From: Hormiphora californensis
Lineage: Eukaryota > Ctenophora > Tentaculata > Cydippida > Pleurobrachiidae
Length of the DNA stretch: 64,000 bases
Direction: 5' to 3'
NCBI GenBank assembly: GCA_020137815.1
Contig: CM035353.1
Coordinates: 3,468,471 to 3,532,470 of the forward strand
Each line of letters starts with the position of its first letter. Position 1 is the stretch's first letter. The notes beneath the pieces were generated by a model. It was not told the DNA's origin. It made no database searches and worked only from the letters and a program-made list of their open reading frames with translations. The position numbers and the translations under genes were made by a program. Of this stretch, positions 24,365-36,584 are shown in pieces.

Positions 24365-26140
24365 AATTGGTTGTACTGCAACTGTTTGTTTCCATAAGGC
24401 AGCGCCTGCTTCAACGAGGAGGAGAATGACATTGGACTTAGATATAAAATAGTATGTATGATGAAGTTGTATTAGATGGGTATATGTCTGGTTCTGGATG
24501 GATTTCCTTGTCCCTGTGCGGGGCCCTGGGTTGAACTTGGCATGGGGTGGAGGACATACCTTGGAAACCAGGGCTGGGCAAATTTGTTTAACAGCTCTCT
24601 TTTCGATTTTGCTTTAGCCAGCGTCCTCAATCGGTTCCCTTTCTTGAGCGATCGGTCCAACTTCCTGGTGATATAAGAGTATAAAGTTCTGTTCTTGCTG
24701 AATCTTATACAGTCAGCAGCTACAAAAAAGTTCAGCTCGAAAAGCCTCACTCACTATCGAAGTTAAAAAACCCCTTACATGAATACAGCCTCCTCCTTCA
24801 TATTGCATTGAGGATGTCCTTAGGATCAATTGTGTGCAGGCTCTTATATTGACGTTTCTCTGGAGGTCCGCTCGATGTCCATGCATTGGTAGAGTGGCAT
24901 TTTCAGGAAAGTAGTCCCTCAATGGCTTTACCATTCAACTGCAGGGGTAAGGTTGTCTATCAATAACCGAGATACGATAACTTCAAAGGAAATACGGTCT
25001 TGATTCTTACCAGAGTATCCTTGAGTGAAATAAAGATTTGGTTCGTTTAATTTTGTTGGCAGACGATTTGTGTTTAGCTCATCCGCGTCAACGTACAAAG
25101 GAACACGCATCCTCCTTTTGAGTGTGTTCTGGGGGGTAGGGGTCTGGTGTTAGTTTTGTGGGGTTGGGGAGGGGGGGTTCGTTGGCTATGAGTGTAGAGA
25201 AGTTATTAGTTATCAACAGGGTTCTGTTTCTATTCTACTTACGAATCCCTTGCTTGTTTCATTCTGGCCAAAGAGATGGTGGGAGGAGACTCTCTCCTGG
25301 TCGACCAATTATCAGATCCGGGGTGATATAGGAATCCATCCTCGTTGATATCCCCCTTTTCCTGATCTTCTTCTTTCCTGTGGGAGAGACCCGGGTATCT
25401 GGTCAGGTCTGGCCTGGTCTGGGTATCTGGTCTGGCGTGGCCTGGTCCGGGTATCTGGTCTGGGTATTTGGTCCAGGATGATAACGCCGTGTTCCATCTC
25501 GCCAAGCAAAAAGCTGATATTGTCCTTTTCTTTCGAAGTTACAGGGCGGCCGGATGTATCCAGTGGAATAGAGAGACTTACAAGGGTAGAATTGGGTTAG
25601 TGAACGGTACATGTATCAACCATGGGTGGGCCTCACGCTTCTCCAAATGTCCTAACCGCACGTGATGATCAGTATGTGGTTTATGCTGCCTTGTCCCCTC
25701 GGCGTTGTGCCCATATTTACAACCTTTTATCCCAACATGTACACCTCTCACGCCCCTCAGCTCACGGCCAATAGAAGTTCGAACAATAGAACCTAATCAG
25801 ATCATCAAGTGCATTATTATGCTTACCCTCACCCATGTTTTCAGTCGGAGTCGATAGCACGGGCGTGTCAGTTATTTGTCAGCAGATACAATATGTCACC
25901 TGATCATCTTCCCTCCCTGGAGTTTGTTATCATGAGGAAAATGGGGCTCGAGGAGGAATTGGATTAATACCGTTTACAGTTACCATAGTCCTGATACTTT
26001 CTGAGAAGGAAGGATATTGGCGATATGCCATCTTAAAACTGTTGATTTCTAAACTAAACTTCGATTTTGGGGAAATATCTCGGTGTATTTGATTGACACT
26101 GCCGTGCCTGTTTTAGTTGATCGATAGGTAGCAACTTCTA

Positions 26141-26178
<38 letters not shown>

Positions 26179-27250
26179 TATGGGTTCATTCCAAGAGGAC
26201 TTGGGAATCCAGTTGAACAGCCACAATTGGAACTTCTTCGTCAATTCAAGGACATTTTGTGATGTGAACTGTCCCGGGTCCCCTTCTCCTTACAATGAAG
26301 GACAACTCACAACACCATATTTGTGTTGCAAATACTGAGGAGAGTGATAGGATGGTGATAGAATTGGAGCGATTCGACACTCCTGACCTGCATTTCCATC
26401 CTATGTTCAATAGAACGGAGGAGTATCTTTTTGTCGTAGTGAGCGATTATGAAATGGGTGATCTAAAGTTCATGGAACGATAAGTCCATGATGATTTTGT
26501 TGATATCCTGCTCTGTGATCATACGTGCCAGATTTAGGAGACAGTAAGCAGTAAGCTCCACCCTCTTTCCGATTTCTGAGGGGGGAGATTTAGTATTGGA
26601 TAAAGTAAAAGTGATGGAGTGGTATTTGTCTTAATGCGGAGTGTGTTTTGCATTGTGGTATAGTATGAGATGGTGGTAATGATTCCTCCCGTGCCCAGTG
26701 CTGGCCCTGATGGGTTTTCCTGTTGCCACAATAAAGGTATCCGTTATAGGCGGCCTGCCGTACACCTTTAGCCCCAGTCAGGAGTTTAAGGGAGGATGTC
26801 GCTGGCAATCACATTGCAATCACTGATGTGCTGATTGAATCAGCACATTGGTCGGCCGGATGACCCATGTTAGTCCCGATACTCTTAGTTATAACGTCGG
26901 CATCCTCCTCATGGTAAGGTACTGTCGGACTATAATTATCTCGTTGAGAACATGGCCTGCTCCATGTTCTATCCTCCAGTTTAACTTGATGTTAGAATAG
27001 ACCTGTGTGAAAAATATGGTAATTTAGAGTAGTAAAATAAAGATATATTCAAAGAAATTCAGAGTAATACCGTGAAATATATTGTTTTTTGTTTTACCTT
27101 GAAATAGATTCCTACAATGAAAACTGCCAACAACGGGATATCCATACCGTACCCTATTCCTTAATTTAATTGGTTTTTGGTACTAGCTAGTAGCTACCAT
27201 CCTATTGTTTTGAGACCCAACCTTGGCGCCTTCCTCTTGTTTTCTCGCAA
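24365..27250. other. Unresolved region with possible minus-strand exons
   Basis: 24365-24445 is the displaced flank of unit 3. ORFs at 24713-24934, 24928-25110 (MRVPLYVDADELNTNRLPTK) and 25239-25505 look protein-like. The last ends at a good donor (GTAAGT at 25242-25237), but phases do not join them convincingly. A (TAA)n run lies at 26142-26177, followed by short plus-strand ORFs (26180-26338 and 26295-26483) of unknown family. I call no gene here. Confidence 0.3.
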
Positions 27251-27299
27251 GCCTCATCATAAGTGACAAAGCAATGATCTATATGTAATTAGGTCATCA

Positions 27300-27479
27300 G
27301 ATATCCATAGCTCTATTATAGATTGTATACTGCACTTTAAGCAGCGAACCTCCCCACCCAGACTTCGTATTAGCTCGGGTTGAAGTAGGTATTGTAGATG
27401 CAACAAATTCGCTAATCTGTTCATCAGTGGGCAGTGTAGAGGTGGTGTGAGGTGCATAATTCCGTCGTGACGGTGGCAT
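27300..27479 (-). pseudogene. Possible N-terminal piece of a Crypton/DUF3504-type protein
   Basis: The ORF reads MPPSRRNYAPHTTSTLPTDE and then QISEFVASTIPTSTRANTKS. The pattern of an acidic helix, IP-x-(S/N)T, and a TK-x-G-x-W-like end resembles the start of tyrosine-recombinase-derived proteins (QRICH1/ZMYM/Crypton type). It is short and stands alone; the identification is tentative. Confidence 0.25.
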
Positions 27480-27766
27480 ATCTCTAAGATATAGTGAGAG
27501 ATAACTGTGATCGAGGGTTTTACTAGTTACGGTAATGCGTTACAGTTGCTCCACTACAAGCGACAGCAGTGTAGCATCAAGATGCTCACCTATCGATATA
27601 AGTACAGTCACATCGTTAAATTCTTTGCTATAACAGCATATATCTGAGTTGCATTTACTTGACAAAAATATAATTTTTGTGTTTTAATGAATGAACTTTC
27701 CTGAAGACTGAATCCAAGCAGGTCAAACCTTTATATGGGAGTTTAAAGGGCGATTATTCATCCCAT

Positions 27767-28737
27767 TTATATTATACCTTTCTCAACATTGTATTGCTGT
27801 GTAACATCTCCGTTGAAAGTAGCAGATAAGATACCCTGCCAACTGACAATAATCTCTCCTGCTGAGAAGGACTCAGGGGACAGGGAACCAGTGTAGAGGG
27901 CTACAATTTGGTCAGGAGTTAGGGCAGTCCTCAGCCAGAAGAGATCAGCCAGATCACCCGCAAACGCTTGGCTGCTTTGAAATCCACCTCCGTACGAGTC
28001 CTGGTCCTAGGTAGGGAAGAAAACGGAATTGAAAGTTATTTTATTGCTCACAAACAAAACTACGTTGGTCCAACTGTTATTACATATTTAATTCATTCAT
28101 GACCCAGTATTTACCTGACCGATAATCAATATTCCTTCATTTTTCATCTCGTAACCCTTCTGCAAAGTTCCGTTGACAACAAGTTCTCCATTCACATATC
28201 CACGGGCCTCTCCAGTTGCACTGGACCATACCCCAGCGAGGTGTATCCACTCACCTGAGAGAGGTTGCTTAGCAACAAAATCAGAAATTCTTATCAATCA
28301 AATCACCTAGGAGAGTTTGAGTTGCGAAGGAACAAAAAACAGAAATTCTTACTCAATAAAATCACCTGAGAGTTCCGGTTGTATTCTTACTAAATCAACA
28401 TACCGAGTTTGACGTTTGCACAAAGGGATGTTGTGAAGACTTTATCATTTCCAACCGTAAGTCTAAATTCACAATCAGTTTGAAACCAGAGAGTCATCTC
28501 GTTGCCATTCCCCTGCTTTGCATAGCTGAAGATCGCTGGTCTTTTATCGGTGGTATAGTTGACCCAGCCAGCGACAGTAAATTCCTGCCACGCGTCTTGG
28601 TTGACATCCAGTCGGATGTAGTTTTCCGTGGATTGGGGCAGCGGGTAGGAAATAATCCGAGCAGTTGAAGTGGACAACAGGGACGCCAGTAGAACTAGGA
28701 GCAAAAACATAGCTAACAGAGGGTCGGAGGATTCCAA
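27767..28737 (-). CDS. Secreted pentraxin-domain protein
   Basis: Three exons on the minus strand (28737-28404, 28254-28115, 28006-27767) join in phase through donors GTATGT and GTAAAT to give 237 residues, the usual length of a single pentraxin. Residues 1-26 form a signal peptide with a long Leu-rich core. The fold is the jelly-roll LamG/pentraxin type: WQEFTVAGWV early, then a CANVKLGEWIHLAGVW segment matching the Cys and W-x-H-x-C/A-x-x-W region, YVNGELV, and GQDQDSYGGGF, which matches the conserved GQ-x-QDS-x-GG-F calcium-site segment. Pentraxins are secreted, usually oligomeric, calcium-dependent pattern-recognition proteins. Cys is present in the position of the first conserved disulfide (one Cys in each of two segments of exon 1), while the second canonical one is not certain. 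Minor doubt remains over the last exon, where a GTATAA could also be a donor. Confidence 0.85.
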
Positions 28738-28749
28738 ATGTGAAAAGCA

Positions 28750-29053
28750 AGAATCGGGAAAATGTGGAGGTAACGTTTAGCTAGACAATAGGTATAGACA
28801 ATGCAAGCTAGGGAACGGCAAGCTTATAGGAAATAGAGAGGAAGCTTTGTTCTAGGTTCTCGTTTTTAAAAACAACATGGTATACTCTCTGTAGTGTGTT
28901 CCAGACCCATTGCAACATTAAAGTGAGATCATCACATGACGTGTCTTATCTATCTCTATCTCCAGGGTGCATGGGCTTGCCAACGTCAAGCCTACAAGGG
29001 ACTTTCGCAAGCGATATCGCCGACATCCCATCCCCCACCATCAGGAATTACAC

Positions 29054-29136
<83 letters not shown>

Positions 29137-30260
29137 CGAGGTCAGAGACAGGGCTAGATATTGGGTTAAATTTTGTCACATGACGTGTCTTCAGATAACT
29201 CTGTTGAGCACTGCAGGTACCAGTATTCGAACTCGTTAGTCGAAGAAATTCTGTCAGACCAAAGCTCTGACAGAGGGAACTCGATGAACAAAAACGTAGC
29301 AAGACTCTTGCCAAGAGGGAAACTAACGACTGAACGCATGTGCCCAGTTAAAGGCGACAAAACGCAGCTCTCCCACTCTCAAGCTAGGTAATGTAGCCGC
29401 TTGTGTTACCTCCCTCTATCTTAGAAGAAGCCGCGACAATTAAACACAGTCTCTGTGATCACGTGTTTAAATGTTGCGATCATGAACTGTGTTATTCATG
29501 TCCTTACGCGCTATAATCGATGTCGCTTACTCTAGAGAGTTGAGTCTATAATACCTCCTGTATACATTTGAAGATCTAAAGATGTACTGGGACATTTCAC
29601 CACACTCTCATGAAATAAATGGACGGTGATATCTTGCTCGGTGCAGCAGACAAATTTTGTAGAAGAATTGCGGCCACGGCCTAGCGCCTCACGGCGTGTT
29701 GGTACGGTTCCTCGGCCTCTTCCACGCTAGCTGATACTTGTTCAGTTAATTAGATTGACCCTACAACAAGAAGCAGCCATTACAGCCATTACATGTACAC
29801 ACCCTAAATTGTTCAACCACATCTCATGTAGCATCAAACATGATGAAGTGTTGTTTGTTTATATTTTTAGCAAAATGAAAATCTTAAATTATCACTGCAT
29901 CCATTACCAGTATAAACTAAAATAGGTAATATACGTTTAATTCTCTTTCAAAGATAATTAAACGTATACTATTTTAGTTTATACTGGTAATGGAGTAAAG
30001 AGTCTTTGCGGTAATTTTACAATATTAGCAATATCATTAGTCTCACGAGCTATTTATTCGACTGTTGCCGCTTCATTTTCATTAATAGAGCTGTTCCTAT
30101 TATGAGAATCGGCGAGGGGTTTACTGAAAAAGGATACAATCCTACAGGATTGAGATTGAGATTGAGATTAGGGGAAGGATTTGTTATCCTGATAATTTAA
30201 ACTCTAAATGTCTGTGTCAATAAAAGTCGCATTCACTGCCAATCCTTTTCAAAGTTCCGT
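28750..30260. other. Intergenic region with GA microsatellite and a palindrome
   Basis: A (GA)n tract at 29055-29134 generates spurious repetitive ORFs. A palindromic element at 29901-29993 (arms about 40 bp, starting CCATTACCAGTATAAACTA) has no visible target duplication. A plus-strand ORF at 29173-29391 is open for 72 codons but unrecognised. No gene is called. Confidence 0.5.
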
Positions 30261-30856
30261 TTCCTGGGGAGGGGAAGTACTCTACTCCATCGGCTCCGTG
30301 CGTTGCTGATTGATGGAATTATGTATCGACGTGATTAGTGTTCGTGTACTCCAATGTATAGCCCGTGCTGGCAGACAAAGAAGACCAAAGAAGAAATTTG
30401 AGTCGTACAGCAAGGGATTGATCACCGAATTGATGGGGATTATAAGAATTGAGAAGAAGGGATACCAAGTTGACGCATTTACAGCTTCTGTGAGATGAAG
30501 AAGTGAAACAATACTCAATGGGACCCAACAGAAAAAATCCGTCAGGATTATTGCAGATATCTTTGCTTGTAAAGCTCTCCTAGTGCCTCGCCGAGCCATC
30601 GCAGCTCCTACATTCCGGCTAGATTGCTGGGTTTTAAAATTGATGTATCCGTAGCTAACCAAGATGAAGATAAAACACAGGACATTCAACAGAAGGATGG
30701 ACGTTGAAAATATCCATTGCGGGTCGTCACGGGTGACAAGGTATTTAAAAATACAAACTCCGTCATTACCATAAAAATGGATTGTTCTATACGGTATTCC
30801 TGAAAGAAAATTAGAACTTGATCAAGTAGTACTTGAAAGAATACACTAGTGTACTA

Positions 30857-31028
30857 CAGTCGGACCCCGATTTAGGGGCCCCCGATTTAGTGGCACCCCG
30901 ATTTAGGGACAGGATTTTTTTTCCCCGATATAGGAAATTAACCTTATTTGACCCCGATTTAGTGGACACCCCGATTTAGTGGACAAGAGCCTTTCCCCCG
31001 AGGGTGTCCCTAAATCGGGGTCCGACTG
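30857..31028. mobile_element. Pogo/Tigger-like MITE, TA target, 172 bp
   Basis: TIRs start CAGTCGGACCCCGATTTA and are flanked by TA. It lies in the last intron of the receptor gene. Almost identical full copies are at 37507-37676 and 59676-59846 (reverse orientation). Internally it repeats CCCCGATTTAG(T/G)G several times. Confidence 0.8.
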
Positions 31029-31056
31029 TACATGCATACACGAACAGAAATTACTT

Positions 31057-31203
31057 ATATCGGACCCTGATTTACAGAAACCCGGATTTATCGGGAGGAT
31101 AAAATTTACTATGTTTACTAATTGGTCCCGAGATACCGGGCAACCCGATTTACCGGGCAAAACGCTTTTCTCTCGAGCAGCACGTTAAATTGGGGTCCGA
31201 CTG
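31057..31203. mobile_element. Diverged member of the CAGTCGGACCCCGATTTA family
   Basis: Same family as the neighbouring element but older: the left end is TATCGGACCCTGATTTA-like and the right end reads AAATTGGGGTCCGACTG followed by TA. It ends 10 bp from the splice donor of the receptor's last intron. Confidence 0.65.
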
Positions 31204-31836
31204 TATTGATTACCTCTATCTGACGAGATCATTTCCATGACTGTTGAACGGATAGCTGCCCAGGAGGATGCAGCATTCTTCCACGACCCTAACCGCCCTC
31301 CAAAGTACTCCTTAAACGCCGAGTAGTGGTTTATCTTAGTAGCGGGCCTAATAAAGAGCGGTGATCTGTGATAGTACAGCCCGTTGACAAAGTAGTCCTC
31401 GGTAGATGGCAATATAGGTGTAACCGCAATCAGGATGCTTGCCAGAACTGGAGAGACAAGCAGCAACCCAAGCTTGGTGACAGACTTGAAGCTAGAGCAT
31501 TCCCGTTGGAACAAGTTTCCTATGTTTGCCACTCTGCTCATGCTTAGCATTGTCATTGCGAAGAGTGACAGTTGCGATCCAGTGGTGCTCAGAACTCCAA
31601 GGAAGGAACACTCACTGGAGCTAAACCATTGGTATTTGTCTTGACAGTAGTTGTCACCAGCTTTGTAGGTGAAGTCAAAGTAGGATATCAGCAGTAGGTA
31701 AACACCGATCATCAGATCACCAAGATTTATCAAAACAATGGCCGATTTATTGAGGAACATTGCGTACGTATCTTGTTGGCGTAACTCCCAAACCGATTTA
31801 ATCAGTGCAACAGTGTTCAATGATGTGGCTAGTAGT

Positions 31837-31988
31837 CCCTACTAAAATATAGTTCGAAGCGACGCGACGCGCGATCGATGAACGATCGATAAACGATCGA
31901 TATCGATCGTTTATCGATCGTTTATCGATCGTTTATCGATCGTTCATCGATCGCGCGTCGCGTCGCGTCGAACTATATTTTAGTAGGG
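31837..31988. mobile_element. Palindromic MITE inserted in receptor coding sequence
   Basis: 152-bp palindrome, same ends (CCCTACTAAAATATAGTT) and same 11-bp AAACGATCGAT units as the element at 10740-10880. GT lies on both sides (31835-31836 and 31989-31990), read as AC on the coding strand. Removing the element plus one AC restores ...SMGLLATSLNTVALIKS in frame across helix 1. With the element present the frame runs into a stop inside it. Good splice sites that would remove it are not visible. Confidence 0.85.
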
Positions 31989-34060
31989 GTCCCATAGACG
32001 GACTTGCATATCTTAGAAAATCGGTCCCGAAGATATTCTTGTTTAAGTGGCAACCGTCGAAGCACTCATCGGAAAAATCACGGCAGTGCACCACGCCATC
32101 ACAAACTTGAGACAGGACAACGAGCCCCAACTGGTCTCTGTCTTTGCACCGGAATTGATTTGAACAGTTTTCCTCATCAGAGCCATCACCACACTCGTCC
32201 CTAAGGTTGCAGACATCCCGATAGGACATACAATTCTTGTTATCACATGGGAATATTTTGTTGTCGTAGAATCCGGGAATATGTGCCGTTTTTATCAGTG
32301 TTGCTGTGCTAGGAAAGTCAGTCGCTGCCAGGGCTCTGACTACTGTAGACTCCTTTCTATTGATACATGTGTCTCCCTGTACTTTCTTTAGGGGACATTC
32401 GGCATTCAGACAGATGTTGTTGCATGCTGCATAGACATAGTTCGCACCAAAAAGATGGGAACAATCGACCTTTGTCTCAGGAATCCTTACGAATATGGGG
32501 TTTTCAACCTTGAGAACAGTTTTGACGAGTCCAGCAGTATGTTTTACTGTATTGCACTTTCCTAGTTTCATTTCCAGATCTTCAGCCCCTTTTGGAAAAC
32601 AATGCTGAATGTAGTATTCATTGCCATTGTTAATACTATCGACCAGACTTGTAACATCAGTGTCAGTTTGCCGAGCTGCGATACACAGCTTTTCCTCAAA
32701 CGAGCACGTGTTTATTCTATCACAAAGTTTATTCAAGTCAATATAGTTTCTCTCCAAAGGACAGAGAAGGACTTCCTCACATTCAGTCTCTTTCTCTTGA
32801 TACCTGGCGTAATAGTCAGATCCGCATATCTTCCACCTACCCTTATCTTCATCCAATCCATCGAGGCAGTCCTCTTGCCCGTCCATGATCCAGTCTAACG
32901 GTATTAGAAGGGAGACGTTCTTCTCCACGTGTGGAGATTGAAATCTTCTGATGCAGGTCACTTCTGCTATATCTTTACAAGTTTCATCTCCTCCATTTTT
33001 GCAGTCATAATGTCCATCACACAGCTGCCCCTTGTGAATAGTGCACCCGGGTTCTTGTTCCACACACACGTTATTGTAGTTGTCATCACAAAGTTGATCA
33101 CCGGAACCAAGACAATAACCCCAAATGGAAATGGTAGTTGGAAAGCCCTGGGACAAGCATTGCATCGTAACCCTTTCAGGATCGCTGCAGTTTGTCTGAT
33201 CCTGTCTGTTTACACAAGCGGACCATTCGGGATGGAAACATCTCATGTTATCTTGGATCAGTATGGTCTTGTTTATATGTTTATGCTGACAGGTGGTGTG
33301 ATCAGCAACATTCAAGTTATTACATCCTACCTCATCTTCACCATGTTTACAGTTCTCCTTTCCATCACAGATCCACCCCGGTGGGATATACCGCAAATGA
33401 GAAAATAGACGCTCACACCGAACACCATATTTTACACCATTACAATGTGATTCATCGGAACACAGATGAACATCACATTTGCCATCACATGTTGTGTTTA
33501 CCACACTGCTGCATCCAACCATGTTCAGTTCAGTGTTTTTACAGTCACCGTCGTGACAACGAAATTTAGTTTCGTAGAATATGCCAGCATAACCGAATCT
33601 ACTAGCATAATTAACTTGACAGGCGTATGTTCCACAGAGTAAAGGTGTCCCACCCAGTTCCTTGTAACCAGTACAACCACCGTGCCCATGCATACCTGGT
33701 AGAACCCTGGATCAGAAGGACACAAGTTGCTGAATCTAATGACATAACAATTACTGCCCCATGAGTAGTGCTTCCTGTACACAGAATTTGATAGTGGGCA
33801 TTTGTAGTATGTTGTAGTACACTGTTCGTGGAGGTATCCACCAACCTCCACTAGTTCACACTTATTATCTGGGGTTGCAGTTCCTGTGTTAGACACAGGG
33901 GTTGTTGTGGACAGGAAACTGGAAACGGAGGCCTCCAATACACTCGCCAATCCAATAACTCCCGTAAGAAGTGTAACAAATACCAACATATCGTGAAACT
34001 AAAAGAGTTGAGTATGAAATTTAAGTATTCATCACGGAAGCACAAACAAATATAATATAG

Positions 34061-34860
34061 ATAACCCCGGCTAGTAGAGGGATGAAATCTGATATACCAC
34101 CCTTTCAGGGTGGTATATCAATACGATATCCACGAGGAGCAACGCGACGAGGGGAATATCGTGTGATAATCCCCGTTACACACCAGTTACACCAGCGTCC
34201 CCCTGATATCAGGGGGACGCTCCCTGATATCAGGGCACGGCGCGTTCCTGCATGCCCGGCCATCATGTGCAGATGGTTCTGTGGGAACCATGTGACACTG
34301 CTGCGCGTGACGTAAATTGTATGGAAAGTAGTACTAGCGCGCACCGTCAGCACTCACTTGCTTGCCGACCTTGGCAACTGCCGTGCTTGGGAACTGATGC
34401 CTGGGAATCTCTAACTGGTGCCTTAGGGGATTATCAAATTTCATCACTTTACTAGCCGTGGTTATTTCTTATAAAACGACCCCGGGAATTATGAAAGGTG
34501 TGAAAACAGAGGGAGGGAATTATTTGATATACCACAGTAGACTGCGGGAAATATCAGCAGAGGGGGTGGTTTATAATATAGATAACCCCGGTTAGTAGAG
34601 GGATGAAATCTGATATACCAGCCTATTAGGCTGGTATATCAATACGATATCCACGAGGAACGGAGTGACGAGGGGAATATCGTGTGATAATCCCCGTAGG
34701 GGATTATCAAATTTCATCACTTTACTAGCCGTGGTTATTTCTTATAAAACGACCCCGGGAATTATGAAAGGTGTGAAAACAGAGGGAGGGAATTATTTGA
34801 TATACCACAGTAGACTGCGGGAAATATCAGCAGGGGGGGTGGTTTATAATTCAAAAGTAG
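34061..34860. repeat. Nested inverted-repeat elements and ~115-bp direct duplication
   Basis: Element 34061-34465 and a shorter relative at 34582-34738 share ends ATAACCCCGG(C/T)TAGTAGAG and the reverse complement CACTTTACTAGCCGTGGTTAT. Each holds smaller hairpins (GATATACCACCC/GGGTGGTATATC; GATAATCCCC/GGGGATTATC). Between and after them the same block TTCTTATAAAACGACCCCGG... is repeated (34466-34581 and 34739-34855), so the locus arose by duplication of element plus flank. Confidence 0.65.
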
Positions 34861-34958
34861 AAAATGAAAACAGCTATGTGCCATGGGGGAAGGAGTGGTG
34901 CATTCAACAACATTCAGGATTTAGATACTGAAAAAGTGGTCTGCAGAGGAATTATTGC

Positions 34959-36340
34959 CTATCACCAAACTACCCAGATCATTATCTTCATGAAGATAAT
35001 GATCTGCCGATCTGGGTAGGTTGGTGATAGAATCGAGCTGAGGGCTATCTCGGTAAACTGCCGGGCCAATGCTCTGCGGCGGTTCTCAAAATGAGATGTA
35101 TTGGAAATATTCGACCACAACTCACAAACAGCTTATAGCTGTGCATTGGTCATTTATCTAGGAAAAAATATTTTTGAAACTCCCTATAATTTCTCGTAGA
35201 TAAATGATCAATGCACATGTAGCCGTGGTCGATAAGTGATTTCCAATCCAGATCATTGCCCTTTTAAAAGGAGGAAATTCGTATTTTTAACTGTGGTGAA
35301 TTGCAGACATCTATAAGATGTTGACATGAAGAACCTAATTATACCTCAATTAATCATTAATTTACCGGGAGATAAACTTCTCCCAAAATAGAAAATTAAC
35401 GGTATATCTAACAGCGTGTAAAGTCGAATTTTTTAATCAAGCTGGGACAGGGGGCCCTGCATTTAAAAAAGTCGATTTGCGTGTGCTATCTGTCAGAGCA
35501 TTGGCCTGACCCTATTCTCATTTCGCGGAGCGCGCGAGAACTGTGGTCAGAGCATTGGCCTGACAGTGTGCTATCCGTTTTCGCTCATATCTCCTGTTCC
35601 TGATAAGATAAAGAATTGATTTTGGTTGCGTTGAAAAGGTCTTGAAATTATCTTTCCAACGCTCCCGGGTTCAAGTCTTAAGATTGCCAGGAACTTGATC
35701 TCGATTGTCACGTGCAAATACAACGCCGCGCGACCTCTCTGAATGCGCGGCCCCCCTGTCCCTAATTGAGGGCGCGATCACACCAGGATCTTCGAAACAA
35801 TTGCTTTGAAGATCCAAACTGAATCACACTGAAAAGTTTGGTCGGTTCTTCAAATTAGCAGGCGTTCAGTTGTGAACGCCTGTTGTGTGCGGCGCACTGG
35901 CACGTGGGCTCTAGGACTGTAACTCACCTGGACTGTAACTCGAAAGTGAGTTATTGTCCGAAAATTGGCGTCGACTTTTTATTTTTTGGTGACTTTCTCA
36001 GAAAGTGAAATAAAGCGGACAGAAAGTTTCTGTCCGCTTTATTTTCGACTTTTTGCTAGGACAAAAAGTCGATAGCTAGGACAAAATGTCGAAATTGAAA
36101 CTCACCTGGTTTTTACCGTAAAACCCAACCCAACCCTAATACAGCCCTATAACCTTGAACCCAAACAATAACCCTAACACTACTAAGGGAATATAAACCA
36201 GTGAACTCTCGTTTCCGGCCTATCGGCCGCAATCTCGAGTTCCCATGAGAGGTGAGTTAATGTCCTTTTGGACTCTAACTCACCCTAAATAGTGGGGCGG
36301 ACAAAAAGTCACCAGATCCGGACTATAACTCACCTAGATT
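34959..36340. other. Gene-free cluster of short palindromes
   Basis: Includes a 72-bp palindrome (34959-35030, CTATCACCAAACTACCCAGA type), an inverted repeat at 35111-35231, and twice the phrase TCAGAGCATTGGCCTGAC (about 35492 and 35550). From 35,930 to 36,400 there are repeated short phrases of the type GTGAGTTA(T)AGTCC and GGACAAAAAGTC in both orientations. No coding signal is seen. Confidence 0.45.
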
Positions 36341-36584
36341 CGAGATTTTCAAAATGTGAGTTATAGTCCGAAATTTTCGAGTTCGAGTTCGAGTTATCGT
36401 CCATTCGAGTTTTTGTCCGGTACCCGGCACGTGCAACATGGGCGCTGGCAGGCTTTTACGTGCTGCCTTCCTATTTGTCCATTTGGGGCTGTTTTGAAAC
36501 AAAATCTCAAAAATGTGCCCTCTACTTCTAGGATATCTAGACGACATCTTTAGCTGCAATCTGATGACTCGAAACTTTGCGAAG

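Larger units (their letters stand above)
30282..33989 (-). pseudogene. LDL-receptor-A-repeat seven-transmembrane receptor, interrupted
   Basis: The minus-strand coding parts are 33989-31989, 31836-31214 and 30799-30282. The last intron (31213-30800) has GTAATC...TTTCAG borders in phase. An N-terminal signal-like helix is followed by a long Cys-rich region with about five LDL-receptor class A units (for example CDGKENCKHGEDEVGC and CGDGSDEENC). The rhodopsin-family seven-helix domain comes next: helix 6 has FFCWVPLS and helix 7 NSVINPLLY, the NPxxY motif. LDLa-bearing receptors of this type (GRL101/relaxin-receptor-like) bind peptide or lipoprotein-like ligands at the cell surface. No leucine-rich repeats are visible. 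Two lesions occur: a 152-bp palindromic element in helix 1 (31837-31988) and an apparent one-base deletion near 33690. Without them the product would be about 1,046 residues. It may be a pseudogene or a disrupted allele. Confidence 0.8.

Noticed and set aside
31837-31988. Continuation of the LDLa ORF through the palindrome
   Set aside because: The apparent residues after SMG are transposon sequence; the true continuation is the helix-1 frame beyond the element.
32602-33569. Plus-strand ORFs opposite the LDLa region
   Set aside because: They are shadows of a long Cys-rich minus-strand frame with clear domain structure.
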